From positions 2,296,907-2,360,906 of the forward strand of contig JANPWX010000247.1 in NCBI GenBank assembly GCA_024734555.1: 64,000 nucleotides of DNA, in the 5' to 3' direction. Origin of the DNA: Trochalopteron elliotii (lineage: Eukaryota; Chordata; Aves; Passeriformes; Leiothrichidae). Of this stretch, positions 1-12,030 are shown piece after piece. Below the pieces are notes generated by a model. The model ran no database searches. It saw only the letters and a program-made list of their open reading frames with translations, and was not told the origin of the DNA. The first letter of the stretch is position 1, and each line of letters opens with the position of its first letter. A program made the position numbers and the translations under genes.

Positions 1-1289
1 GTAAACAAATGAACCCATGTTGCACAGGAATAGACATTCTTGTTTTAGCCTGGGTTTATTTTTAAAGCTGAAAGAATAACGCAGTGCAAAAAGACTTAAT
101 CCTTTTCAAGTCCCATCTTCGGTGTTCAAAATGAAACCACTGGCATTAAGCTGGTATGTACCTAGTCAGAAAAAAGCAATAAGAACTCAGATACCATTGC
201 CTTTCTATGAGGTGACAGAAGAACAAGCTTCTGGGAGCTACCCAGAGCAAGCTAAATCACAAGGCTGTTACAGTACACAGTAGTGAAGATAAATTAACTA
301 ATTGCCTCTTGACTAGTTTATTTATAGAGATATAATATCTGTTATCTATGTCTCTTATCCTTGAAAAGAAATGAACGCTTTTTGTTCTAGTTAGGTGCTT
401 AATTCAAGAAAGAAACAAAAACATTAATCTGTAGTGGGCTAAAGAAGAAGATTTCATCATTTTCTGCATTATTTCGATGACATTTTTTCACTGTATAGCA
501 TTTCTGAGTAAGGATTTTTACTGGATCAGAAGTCCCACTGCGATGTCTGTGGCATGATCTGATCCTTCCTGCTTTTACCAGATTTTGTTTTAAGATTATA
601 GACATGGAATTATTTTTCAGCAAAGTTTAATGTCTGAAGCAGACACATCAGTATTATTACTAAATTGTGGAAAAATTAAAGAGGCCTGTAAATTTTAAAT
701 GTCTCAATTACTTTAAAGTGAGTAACCCTAATGACTTTTCACATATTCCTGTATTTAAGAATGGTCATTAATCTGTGCAGGACTAGGGCCTGCTTTTGTT
801 CCTGTATTCAATTTGTTTGGTATTTAATTGTATTATGAAATAAATTAATTTTTTTTGCCAACAGAAAGGTTTTTGTCCCTTACCTGAGGTCATTGTTGCT
901 GCACAGAATTGACAATTTTTACAAGAACAAGAAAAAAATGAATGTATTTTAAGTATGTTTAAGAAAGAAAAAGTCTGTAAAATTTTCTGAACATTAGAAC
1001 ATTTTGCACATTTTCTGAAAAATCTCACCCAAACAAATTGATTATGTAGATTGATAGTTACCATAGTGTTATATTTTTCCATATATGCACCTGCATGTTG
1101 TCAAGCAACAGATGATTCAGATAGTGTTGTGGGTTTTTTAATCCCCATCTGTGTATCTCAGCTTCATCTTTTCAGCTTGCTTACAGTCTAACATTGTGCT
1201 GCATAAACATTAAAGAGTTTGGCTGTTAATTTTATCTCACTTTGCATGTTTGAAAGATGTTTGAGGAAATTATATATTAAATGGTGTAG
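1..1289. other. Unannotated AT-rich sequence
   Basis: No gene or repeat is recognised. The sequence is A+T-rich with short A and T runs. Open frames are short (under 100 codons) and their translations look like random AT-rich translation, without domains or splice context. Confidence 0.6.
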
Positions 1290-1935
1290 AAGGACTTAGG
1301 GATTCCCACAGACAAAAAGCTGGGCATGATCTGGCAATGTGCACTCATAGCCCTGAAGGCCAAGCACATCTTGGGCTGCACCCGAAGCAGTGTGGGCAGC
1401 AGGGTGAGAGGCCATCCTCCCCCTCAGCTCTGTCCTGGCAGGACCCCATTCAACTCTGGGATCCCCAGCACAGAAAAGATTTGAACCTGTTGGTGCAAGT
1501 CCAGAGGAGGCCTGGAAGAAGATGAAGGGCCTGGAAGACTTCTCCAACAAAGATAGGATGAGACATCACTAAGGTTCACTCTAGAGAAGAGAACATTTTG
1601 GGGAGACCCCAGTGAGGTCTTCCAGTGCTGAGAGGGGGCTTATCAAAACATGGGAGAACTTTTTCTATGGGCCAACAGTGATAGACCAGGGGAATGGTTT
1701 TAAACTGAAAGATTTGGAATAGTTATTAGGAAGAAATTGTTTGCTCAGATGGTGGTGAAACACTGGAACAGGTTATCCAGTCAAGTGATGGATGCCCTGG
1801 AAGTGTTCAAGGCCAAGTTGGATGAGGATTTGAGCACTCTGGTCTAGTGGAAAGTGTCCCTGCCCACAGCAGGGGATTTGAACTAGATTGTCTTAAAGTC
1901 ACTTCCAACCCAACTCATTCTATGATTCTGTAATA
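1290..1935 (+). mobile_element. CR1 LINE fragment: ORF2 3' end and 3' UTR
   Basis: This is a 5'-truncated copy of the CR1 non-LTR retrotransposon, the main LINE of birds. Read forward it matches the distal part of CR1 ORF2: a GGACTTAGGGATTCC-like start, an 'AKHILGC'-like segment, the 'VQRRPGR' segment near 1499-1525, then the CACTGGAACAGG and TGGATGCCCTGGAAGTGTTCAAGG segments, and a 3' UTR with GGGGATTTGAACTAGATTG. It ends in CATTCTATGATTCTG at 1917-1930, the CR1 3' signature. The frame is broken by stops and indels, so it is a dead copy. CR1 has no poly(A) tail, and none is seen. Family assignment is secure; the subfamily is not assigned. Confidence 0.93.
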
Positions 1936-1950
1936 CTCACTGAGTGTCTA

Positions 1951-2407
1951 TGATGCCATGGGAAGGCTGGCCTGGAAGAGAGGCTAGACAGAGCTAGAGA
2001 ATAAAATAGGTATTATTAAAAGGCCTTTAAGGGTACACCTTGGGCAGTACAAGAACCTGGCAAGGGCTACACCCAAGATGGATCCAAAATGGTCACAAAA
2101 TGCACGACTGGTCACAAGGTCTCACAATTTTATGTTTTGGTCCATTTGCATATTAGGGTTAATTGTCCAATTACAACTTCAGATTGTGAAGTCCCATCCT
2201 TCTTATTTTCTCTCTTTAGTCCACTGTTGTTTATGCTTTTGGGCCTGAAAATTTGTAGTGGTTGTCTTTGGTCTCTAGCAGGAGAAGGATTTGTTTTGTC
2301 TACCAACTCTGTGAAGAGAGCTTACTAACACTTAATATGAGGCTCAGAACTACACACCTAGGCAGCACAGAATCTGAAAAACATGAAAGCTAAAACTTCA
2401 GGCATCA
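1951..2407 (-). mobile_element. Solo LTR of an endogenous retrovirus
   Basis: The element is a 457-bp unit beginning TGATGCC and ending GGCATCA, so it has 7-bp inverted ends of the TG...CA type expected of an LTR. The tetranucleotide TCTA directly precedes it (1947-1950) and directly follows it (2408-2411), consistent with a short target-site duplication. From memory it resembles a passerine ERVK-type LTR that is usually read from the other strand, so I place it on minus; a 6-bp duplication would be usual for ERVK and only 4 bp is seen. No primer-binding site, polypurine tract or gag/pol/env sequence flanks it, so it is a solo LTR left by recombination. It lies 15 bp beyond the 3' end of a CR1 copy. 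Confidence 0.82.
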
Positions 2408-2411
2408 TCTA

Positions 2412-4857
2412 TAATAAACTCTTTTCTGCACGCTGAACTGCACATACAAAAACTGGAAATTTTGAAATTTTACTTTGTCAGAATCATACATGGTAACTGA
2501 ATATTTTCCAAAGCTCTGTAGCCAATAGCAGATTTTAGTGTGTGCCTCACAGGCTGCAAATAGGGAATACAGGGGACCGAAAAATATGCTAGATACAGCT
2601 GTGAAGTCAAGCAATTATTCCTAAAAAAATCAAAGTCTTTGAGAGATCAAATATCATGTGCAAGACAAATAAGCATATTAACATAATGGCTCAATAGATA
2701 TGGGAAAGAGTTTTAAAATGTGAAAAAGAAATTGTGAGTGTGAAATGTAAGAAATATCCTTGTAGTGAGAAAAAGAATAGGTTTCGTACATTTGCATAAC
2801 AGGCAACATGACTTCACCAAAACCAGAATAAAATAAAAAGAGCAACATCACCCTCAGGCCCCAAATTAATAGATGAAGCTGATACTAAAAATTTGATTTG
2901 CTGAAATAGTACACAGAAAGATCTACCTTTCAATCTAATTGATGAGGAAATTTTATTCTCCTGGTATGATATTAGAGTTGTATGATTTTTTAACCTGTTA
3001 TACAGAATAAATTGTTAATAGAATAAGGCAGGTAAGGAACAACATCAAATTCCTTCTTCTTTGGAAGGAAGTGAAAGAAAGAGATAAATGGAAATATTGT
3101 AAAGGGATAATTGCGCGTAATTTTAATTTGGACTTTATATTTATTTAAAAGGAATTTATTTACAAGGAATTTCTCATGTGGTCTCATAAGCTTATAATGC
3201 AGCTTTTATCTCTCTAGATTAAAAAGGAAAAGAAGGTGTATGATTCATAGCTCATTTTGTGAATATAAGATTTCCACAAAACATTTTGCTGATTGACATG
3301 TCAGCATGAGATGTACAGGTGTATACTTTAGGTTGCTGCTGCATTAGTGATGAATAACTGGCTGGTTTTGAGTGGCTGTGTTGGAAATATCTAGGCTGCC
3401 TACTCTTTCTGCAAACTTCAGAGATCTGTGAGCTCCTTGACATATTACTGGTTTTTATTATGAAAAAAGACCATGTCAGGTGTTCAGATATGGTTTCAAA
3501 TTCCAGATTTTAGGAGAAGATAAAATGCAGATGTTATTAAAGTACGTCTAGAGATATTGAAAATTTATATACTGATGTGATTAAGGGTTTATTTCCCTAA
3601 CTGGCTCTAGTTAAGGATGACATGCCTCAGATTTCAGTAAGTCACACTGGAAGGTTCAAAATCAGCTTTTTCATTTGCTTATGTCTGTAGAATTTTGAAT
3701 AAGTTGACTAACTTGTAAACACAAGGTAAAATGGGATAAGATTTCTTTCTGTCTTAAAAAAATAGATATTTGAGTTTATCAGATTAGTACGGGCAAGTCA
3801 TTCTGCTATCCAATACTTTTATTTTGTGTTTAGAAGTATCTTTCGGCTTTGAAAATGCTTTACAGTACTTTATTGGAAGAGAACTGATTACCTTGCCCAA
3901 CTTGGTTTGCATCAAAATATTTTGATTCAATTTGATACCTGGGGTCAGTCTGGCATTCTGGCTCAAGTATGTAGTGACCCATAGGAATGCAGCACTGGAC
4001 TGGTGTTTAAGGTGGGGCAGTTTGAATGCAGATGCTGTTGCCAGCATGGAAGTATGAATCCTGTGTGGGACTGAGAACTCTAGAGATATTAATAGAATTT
4101 TGGATACCTCAGCCATATTCCAAATTCTTATGCCGTGTCCTTACAGTTTCTTACTCTTCTGAAGAAACTGAAGACCTTTCATTTCCAGCAGATTACTTCT
4201 GACAAAAAATTGGAGAGCTATTTAAGGTGTACATGGCACTAATTTGTTCATTTGACTAAGAAATTATTTTTGGGAAGTCAATTCAGCAGCCAGAGCTGTA
4301 AAATCATGAGACTCGTATTTCTCTTCCACAGACTTTCAGCATATTCTTGGTTTGCAAGGCATGAGAGAAGATCCCTTCACTTTACTGAGCACTGTTTTAC
4401 AGTTTTATACAACCATCAATACCATTTTCGTGAATGAATTCATAATGTATGAAAAATGAGAATTATTGGAGTTGACCAGGTTTTTAGGTTGACTTTAGAC
4501 ATCTAAAATATTTGCATTCTCAAAGGTCCATGTTGCCTCCTAAATAATTAGATGTTTCAAGTCTGTAAATGCCTAGGAGCAAAATCTCATGGATTGACTG
4601 GCATGCTGAATTCACCCTGGCAAGAGTGCAATGCAGACACAACTGTAGTGAGCTGCTGCCAGCATAGCTCTGAGTGTTTACATACCACATATTGACTTAC
4701 TCTGAAGTAAAATGTTTGATCTGTCCCAAATCCTGAATTTCATTAGGTTTGGTATCACATCTTCATTGGGGCTTATAACCAACCATCTTTTTTACAGCTG
4801 TTTATGAAATCCCAGTGGTATTTTTTTTAACCTTGATTTAATTATATAGCTGATTTA
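2412..4857. other. Unannotated AT-rich sequence
   Basis: No gene or identifiable repeat. A 110-codon minus-strand frame at 3784-4116 has no recognisable domain and no convincing splice context, so I do not call it. Confidence 0.6.
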
Positions 4858-4895
4858 AAGATGAAACTTCATTTCAGTTGTTGAAGTTTCATCTT
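4858..4895. repeat. Perfect inverted repeat (14-bp arms, 10-nt loop)
   Basis: AAGATGAAACTTCA at 4858-4871 is the exact reverse complement of TGAAGTTTCATCTT at 4882-4895, with TTTCAGTTGT between. Flanking TTTAAA-like bases could extend the stem with mismatches. It could fold as a hairpin in DNA or RNA. The stem is short for a microRNA precursor and no function is implied. Confidence 0.9.
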
Positions 4896-4982
4896 ATTTA
4901 AAAAGCTGTGTTGTTTCTTTTAAGTAAAATATTTAAATACGATTCAGATTTGAAGTTTTCTTTATCTCTGCTTTTTGCACAT

Positions 4983-5039
4983 TAGAATAATATTTATAAA
5001 ACTAGAATGTAATATTTATATAAATAGAATGTAATATTT
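4983..5039. repeat. Short tandem repeat, 22-bp period, about 2.5 copies
   Basis: TAGAATGTAATATTT occurs at 5003-5017 and again at 5025-5039, giving a 22-bp period. A diverged third copy (TAGAATAATATTTATAAAAC) precedes it at 4983. It is a small AT-rich minisatellite. Confidence 0.75.
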
Positions 5040-8000
5040 CCGTAAGTGGGAAGAATGGAATGAATATTTATTGCTTATTCAAAATGCCTAACCACCTTTT
5101 TATAATTGCCTTTGGTTTTCAAAATATAAGCTTTTTGGTATAATAAAAAGTTAGCCTTTGTGAATACTAAACAGTGGTGCATGAGCTTGTTTACCTTCAT
5201 TGTATGCTTCAAGTTTGTATTTATATTGAACGTTGAACATGTGAATCCTTCTGAATGTAGTGTAAGGTTACTAAGCATTTGGGAACAGATCTGTGAATTT
5301 CTGTCTTCTCCGTTGTCACAAAGTTTCCCTGCATTATTTCCTTTTGTACTGATCAAATACAGTGGGAACATTTTATTTAGGTGAGGTATAAAGAAGGAAG
5401 TAAATTTTTGTTATGGCAAATTATTGCTTCCACCATAAAATTTTCTTTGATTGATCTTACACTGTTATGTTTCTGATTCATGAAGTTCCTTTTCTTAAAT
5501 TATAAAGTAATTTGGGAAAGCCTTTTGACTTCATGGAATTGTATCAAAAACTTTATTAATGTTTTAATACCTGTCCATTAACAGTATTTAAGCAGAATTT
5601 AACATGTTGAGGTTGCAAAATATATACAGGCTGCTATTAAATTGTCCAAAAATGAATCAGTAGAACAAGGAGTAAGTGTAGTATGTTCTTAAAACCTGTC
5701 TTGTGTATTAATGAATTATGCCTTGATGGTCTACCAAAAAGGAAAAGACACTAACATTTGCAGCAAACTTATGGAATGTAATTAGTAACAACAACATTCC
5801 CCATGCCACAACTCCTCAGAAGATTTTTGTCATTTTCCAACCATATAAAATCATCATCAGGTGAGACAAACTAGGAATTCTCAATATTGCTGTGAAGAAA
5901 AAGAGAAGGTAGTGTTCTGTCTTTAGCAACTGGCCTTCTGAATTACTTTGCTAAATTCACCCAGTTTGATTTTCTGAAAAGTTATATTGTTTTGCATCTT
6001 TTTTTTAAGGATGAGTCAAAAAATGTTTATTTTTTCTTCTATTTCATAAGCCTATGAGAGTCATTAGGTGTAAATTTTATACTCCTAATATTCTTTCAAA
6101 TAGTCTTCTGAAGGTTCATTGTATAGACTCAGGGAGTTAAGATGAAGATTGTATTTTTAAGCATTTATGAACTACTGGTCTTTTTTGAAAAAATAAGGGG
6201 TTTTGTAATTGAAATTAATAGAATATAAGAAAAAACCTTTATGTTCATAAAATAACAATGGGAAAATTTGAAACATTGTATTGTATCAAGTAGACCAATA
6301 GACATCTCTACTCAATAAACTTAAGGATATGAATAGCAGGGAATGATGCCTCTGAAGTTAAAACACTGTATAAATTGATTGGGAAAAATCTGGTAACACT
6401 ACAGGTGCCATTATTTATTCTTACAAATAGTGATGCTATTTCCCCTTTTTGACATTTGCATTCATTGCATTTACAGTCAACTATCTCTCCAAAATAATTA
6501 TCTGCTAAATTGTGGATAAATCTCAATGAGGGCTGGGTGGGTTTTATTTTTTCTTTACTTTTTAACAGGTAAGGTTGTTCAATGTTGAAAATGAACGCAA
6601 AAGTTTTTTTTTTCTTCCTAAACGTACATATATGCCTTGTATAAAACATTTTAATAAAAACATAAGGAAAGACTGTTCTTTACACACTTCTAAAGGTTGA
6701 CTTTAGGGGAACAGGAAGACTAGCAAGAGGTAGCAAGCTGTCTGTAAAATTTGCCTTGCTCTCAGACTGTTTCCATCTGAAGATGGATATTGCCTTGACT
6801 CTGTACAAAGTTAACTACATCCACTATGGGGTCTGGGGAAGCTGGTGAGATACTTTGTTAGCTGCATTGCTCCCAGGCTTTCTTTTTCTCTAGTTCTCCA
6901 TGTAGCTAGAGCTATTGAGAATTTGGGGGATTATGCAGGTTCCTTAATGCATAGTTCACCAATAAAAACACTGATGCAATCTCAGCCTACAATGATTTTC
7001 CAGTTAAGTTCATACAAGTACAGCCAAAGCATAATGTACTAAAGCCTTCACTCGGTCTTATCATTTTGACTTCAGCACTTTTCTTTTGCTTGCAGGCAGC
7101 CCATTATCCATGGACATTATCCTTGTGGATCTTATACTCCTAAATCTAGTGAAGTAAAAAAGAACAGCATTAATTTGTGCTTGGCAGGTCTCTTCTGTGT
7201 TTCCGTCTAGAGGGTACAAGCTAGCACAGTACTAATGCCAGTTCAATTGTTATAACAAAATTTCATTCTCAGGGCTTAACATAGTTATTGTAGACTGACA
7301 AAACCTGAGGTTAGTAAACTTTGGTCCTTTGATGATTTTAGTTTTATTATACTGGAATCATTATATTTTAGCAGACTTTGTGAGCTGATTGCCTCAAGCA
7401 CTATTCCAGCAAAACACTGTGAAACATATTCTCAGTGAAAATTATGGCAACATTTACTGTGAGGTATAATGTGTGGGCATCTCTTTAAACAGACTGCAAT
7501 GGAATGTGAATTTGGGGAGCTGCCCGTGCTTTATGGGGATGATCGTGGCCTTTGAGACCACTAGTCACACCAAGAGTTTCATGAGAGAAAGCTCCATGGT
7601 GGTTTGAGATTCTTATCTTGGATGAGTGCAAAATTTGAAAAAGGTCATGATTTATTCTGATACTAAGGGAACAGGGAAAAAGGACATCAATCTTTGCTTT
7701 TTACAATGTTTTTTGTGGCAAGAAGTAGGCCAAAAAATCCAGTGCACAGCACAGTGAGAAGAGATTTATTCATTACTTGATAATCACGCGTTTGGCAGTT
7801 ATTACAGTAGACTCATGCTTCTGGGCTTCTGCTGATCATTCAGAGAAGTATGAAAATAATTACTTTTTCTTCCTTGAAGCTTAGAAAAATGTTGCCAAAC
7901 TGGTTTTCAAAACTCCCATGAATTTTGGGGGAGAAAGTTAGGACATTTGGAAGACTGCCTGCAAATTAAATAAAAGCACAAATTCCTGGTACACAAACCA

Positions 8001-8326
8001 TATAATCAAAGATTAATTTATAGTGCTGCAGCTTTTCTGAACACACTTGCACATCCTTAAGACTTAGTTGCTGACAATTTTAGGTGGAACCGAGCTAAAA
8101 ACACAGAGCTTAAAATCTCATCTAAGAACTATTTGGAGATATAACCTGGTTCTTTTTCCCTCCAGTGAATGGAAGGGAAACACAGGTAAAATCAACAGCA
8201 ATCATTTTGGATGATATAAATTCAGACCCACACATTGTGTCCTGGCTCTAGGAGCTGATAAGGAGCCTTGACATTCAACAGTGATCTTCATATTTGGCAT
8301 AGCTGAAAATCAATCCATATTGCTCT
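5040..8326. other. Unannotated AT-rich sequence
   Basis: No gene or identifiable interspersed repeat. Open frames here, including a 113-codon minus-strand frame at 6308-6649, have no recognisable domain. The stretch around 7960-8060 (AT-rich, with TTAATTTAT and TGCTGCAGC) looks like constrained non-coding DNA, but this cannot be shown from one sequence. Confidence 0.55.
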
Positions 8327-8395
8327 AAAAAAGAAAAAAAAAGAAAAAAAGAAGAAAAGAAAAAAAGAAAAAAAGAAGAAAAGAAAAAAAGAGAG
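8327..8395 (+). repeat. Homopurine tract with duplicated 24-base unit
   Basis: About 69 bases contain only A and G on the plus strand. Inside it, 8344-8367 and 8368-8391 are identical 24-base units, each with the pattern A7-G-A2-G-A4-G-A7-G. This looks like recent slippage or unequal exchange in a purine microsatellite. Long purine tracts can adopt triplex structures. Confidence 0.93.
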
Positions 8396-8689
8396 CAGGC
8401 TTCAGGTGAACAATTGAAAATATTTTGGAGTTATCTCAAATGACTCGTAAAGGGCTGCAGAAACCTGGCTTTGACCTCCAGTAGCCACTCCTGGGACCCT
8501 TCACCTCCCCACGGTACCCCCAGGCAGGAAAGCCTCTGTCTGAAGGGACGCTGTGCACAAGAAGTCTCTCCCACTCCAGGTAACTTTTAGAAAGTGTTTT
8601 TAGAAAGTTCCACATGTAATTCCTCTTTCAAAAACAAAACCTTCTCTGATCAAGAGATAAAACGAACCCCTAAGCACTGTCAAAGATTC
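8396..8689. other. Unique sequence, locally GC-richer
   Basis: The segment 8450-8590 is richer in C and G than its surroundings (CTCCTGGGACCC, CCCCACGGTACCCCC) but matches no gene or repeat I recognise. A near-perfect short duplication, TTTTAGAAAGT, occurs twice at 8586-8609. Confidence 0.5.
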
Positions 8690-8835
8690 TGCATGTTGTA
8701 TTATACCTGACTGTCATTATTGACACTTTTTGGCATTTTAATTAGTGTCTCACACAGCTGCATAATTGACTTTGTCTCTGAGGAAGACAGATGACTGTGG
8801 ACAGGATAATTCTGAGCTCATTTAAACACTTGGAA
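8690..8835. other. Candidate conserved non-coding element
   Basis: This AT-rich but structured stretch has several homeodomain-type TAAT cores (TTTTAATTAGTG, CATAATTGAC), a CAGCTG E-box and a TGTCATTATTGACA near-palindrome at 8711-8724. Such clustering is common in vertebrate developmental enhancers. The call is pattern-based only; conservation cannot be judged from one genome. Confidence 0.2.
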
Positions 8836-10521
8836 GCAAGAAAGCCTTTGTTTTTTGTTTTTCTGCAAATAATAGCCTTAGGGAAAATATTCCTTCCACC
8901 ATCTTTCATATGTCAAATGAGGTTTTCCATACCAAAGACTGTTCACTACATGTATTTAGTATAGATAAAACAACATATTTGAAAAATTTGACAAACTTAT
9001 TTTTGGGAAGGTGATGACATTGGAGCTCATCTTCCTCTTTGGTGATGCACTCTTTTTCTTTGGATAACAACATAAGTACTTTTTTGATCTTTGGAACACC
9101 TTCACATATTTTATAATGTCTTTTCTGTGTTTTTTCTTCTTTTTTAATGAAATTCCTTTAGAAACAACATACTAAGTTTACACTGGGGGAGAATAATCCA
9201 GACAGGCATGCAAGGAGGTAAGCAAGCATTAAGATCAAACTTGCAAATACTCAGTGCTTCCAAATAAATTCATATAATGAGTTTGAAAGATGCTTGTATT
9301 GTCCTTTAGCAGAAGTTGAAACAATTGAGGCTGGATTAATGATTTGTGAGTAAGGATTAAAGAGGAAAATTAAAGAAAGAAAAATAATAAAATTAACAAT
9401 CCATACTATATTAGAAAGTTTACTTTTTGGGCAGTCAACTACACAAGAAACTGCAATTTAAAGCCTGAAGGGAAGAGGGGAACCCCTATCTCTAGCAACC
9501 TGTTGGACTTCAAGCTGAATAAATCAGTGCTGCTTCATTCTATTCCAATCTTTTTCTACTAGGCTTATACATTTCTTTCCCTCTTTTGTCAATTGAGCCT
9601 GAATAGTGAAGCTGATCTGGCAGTGAACCTGTTGTTCCTCCTATGCTCAATGTTCAGAGATTTTAGAAGTCCTTATAATTTGTGAATTTGTAGTTTTACA
9701 ACCCTAGGGGATTTAGTGTTAGCCCAGAGGGCTTCCATTCTTATCCTGGAACCCTTCTCACCCTGGAAAAGAATGCAGAGCTTTTCAAAAGTGGCAAGCA
9801 CTCAAGTTAGCAAAGTCCCTCTGTGATTATAAGCTTCTTTCAATAGTGATTAAAGTCTCTGAAATAGAACCTCACTATCACAAGCACTAAATAAGAGTCT
9901 AAATATGCCTATTTTCTTCTCGTATTACTTCCCTTCTTCCATGGTCTTATGACTATGGAGGCTGATTTTTTGTCTTTTGGTTTTGTGTTTTGTTTTGCAT
10001 AGCAGTGTGTTCATCTACCTGCTGTTCATTTGGTTATATCATCCAGCTGAATCCTGTGTCATTTGCCTCCTGATGTGCCGCTTGCTCTCAGGCCAAAGAG
10101 CACAGAGTCTTTAAAAAGTGGACATTCTCCATTTGGCAAGTGCATCCAAACAGATGGAGTTCCCTTTGATCTCTTCTGGTAGTGCAAGACTTTTGCATCA
10201 ATTTTTTCTTTGGATCATTTTGGTTTTGATGGGGTCTTGGAAGCTAACCTTAACTGCTGGCAGCAACTGACTGTGTTTTCCTGCCTTTTTGATGGCCCAG
10301 AGCAGGACTGAGAACTCTAAAGAATTATTCTCTGACAAAATATTCAGTGGATCATAGTGTGCAACCACATTTGAATTTAGGAATTTCTCTGGCCTTGATA
10401 ATTTAGTGCAATAGGCACAATCTGTTATGCCTTGATGTTTATTTGAGATCTGGACTCCATCTCTATTAGAATATTACCACAACATAAGAAGAAGCTTTTG
10501 TATGAGAGGGAATATATACAT
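8836..10521. other. Unannotated AT-rich sequence
   Basis: No gene or identifiable repeat is seen. Only short frames are open. Confidence 0.6.
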
Positions 10522-10622
10522 TGCATGAGAAAGGGAAATTGAAGTTCAGTGACTTGCTCAAAGTATATAGTAATCACAGAGCTATGAAATCCCACCTTAA
10601 CTGTACCTGAGTTCTGCCATTG
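10522..10622 (-). mobile_element. Probable MIR/CORE-SINE remnant
   Basis: In reverse orientation the order of motifs follows the conserved core of MIR-type SINEs: GGGAAATTGAAGTTCAGTG, then ACTTGCTCAAAG, then CACAGAGCT and GAAATCCC. In intact elements the corresponding segments are 'gaaactgaggctcag', 'acttgcccaaggtcac' and 'cagagctgggat'. These elements predate the amniote radiation, so heavy decay is expected. The match is visual and partial; an alternative is chance similarity. Confidence 0.45.
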
Positions 10623-11964
10623 TTTCATTGGGGTTAGGTATTCACTTCATGTACTCACACCCCAGTTCAGTGGCCCTCAATGTCATACAGCCAAATCCAT
10701 CAATGGCAACCTGCCTGGAATGAAATGCAGCAGCTGCTTAGCACCACTCAGTTTAAGTCTGCATGTGGTTCATATTAGAAAGAAAGAAAAGTCCCAGCCA
10801 ACTGAAACTGGAGGGAGAAATTTAGCTAAAAAAATGCAATTATCTAAATTAAAGCTCTGGCCAGGATTACTATACAAAGGCTGTCAAGGGAAGCATGACA
10901 AACAGAACCAGTCACAGCCTTGGTTTCACATTTTCACTGTGCCATTGTTTCTGATCTCACCCAAATCCTTTCTACTTTTATTTCTTTAAACCTTGCAAAA
11001 TGTTCTAATTTTAAAAAGACTGAGGTAATTGAAAGCTTCCATTGCAAATTGCTTCCTCAAACTGGGCAGGCATCCTCTGGTGTTACCATAACATCCTGTG
11101 AAATGGAACAAGTACTGAAAACTGATTTTCTGGGGGATGAATGTCTTCTAGCTGCATCCAGAAAAGTGCTCGTGCTGTCTTCTCAATAAGTCATTACTTA
11201 TGGATGATGGATTCATTCCTTCAGGGTTTTTTTTGATATTTATATTCCTTTTCTGAGGGTTATTTTTTTTCCCTGTAAGACACATGTTTAAAAATCACCA
11301 TCTTACTTCTAAAGCTGATGGGAATGAAACTAAAATTTCTTCTTAAGAAGTGCTGTTTAAGAGAACATAGGTCTGGGAAGCTTTATTTGTTCAATGACCA
11401 ATGGAGGACAATGGCTGTGGAGCTTCATCTTCACATGCCTTGTTCCCCTACCTTTAGAATGGCCATAAAGGTAATGATCTTCGTAACATGTTTTGAGAAA
11501 ACATTCATATTAATGCACTTTATAGGAAAAAGTTAGCATAATCGAAGCCTAAATTTGTTATTAGCACAAGAAATGCAATATTTTGTTAAGAGTAACCCAT
11601 ATGAAAGACTGTATTTCTCCTGCAAGGATTAAACAGTAGATTAAAAAAGAATTATTTCCTCAATTTCCTATGTTAAGAAGGATTGACTGGTGAGTACAAT
11701 GATAGTAAACTAATTTTTAGCATTAACAATTTGACTGCATCTGTTCACCAAATTCTGCTTTGCTCTTCTGTTACAGAAGTCAGTATATGCTGAGGACATG
11801 ATATCTATTTCTTACTCTATTTAGCTGTTATAGAATACACTTTCAACATCCTATATTGATCTTTCTAGCCCAATGCCTCTTGAATGATATCTTGATTGAT
11901 ACTCATAAAACTCATCCCGTCTCAGAAAACTCATGTAGTCATCTCTAGTCATGTCAGTTTTTGT
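10623..11964. other. Unannotated sequence
   Basis: No gene or identifiable repeat. Frames of 72-89 codons at 10720-10989, 10920-11189 and 11318-11536 overlap one another in different frames and show no domain, so they are taken as chance. Confidence 0.6.
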
Positions 11965-12030
11965 TGCTTTCTTTTTTTCTTTTTTCTTTTTTTTTCTTTT
12001 TTCTTTTTTTTTTTTTTTAATGTGTGTGTG
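11965..12030. repeat. T-rich pyrimidine tract followed by short (TG)n
   Basis: A run of T interrupted by single C bases (11969-12018) ends in AA and then TGTGTGTGTG. It is a simple low-complexity repeat. It could be the tail of an old minus-strand retroposon, but no retroposed body is recognisable beside it. Confidence 0.9.
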
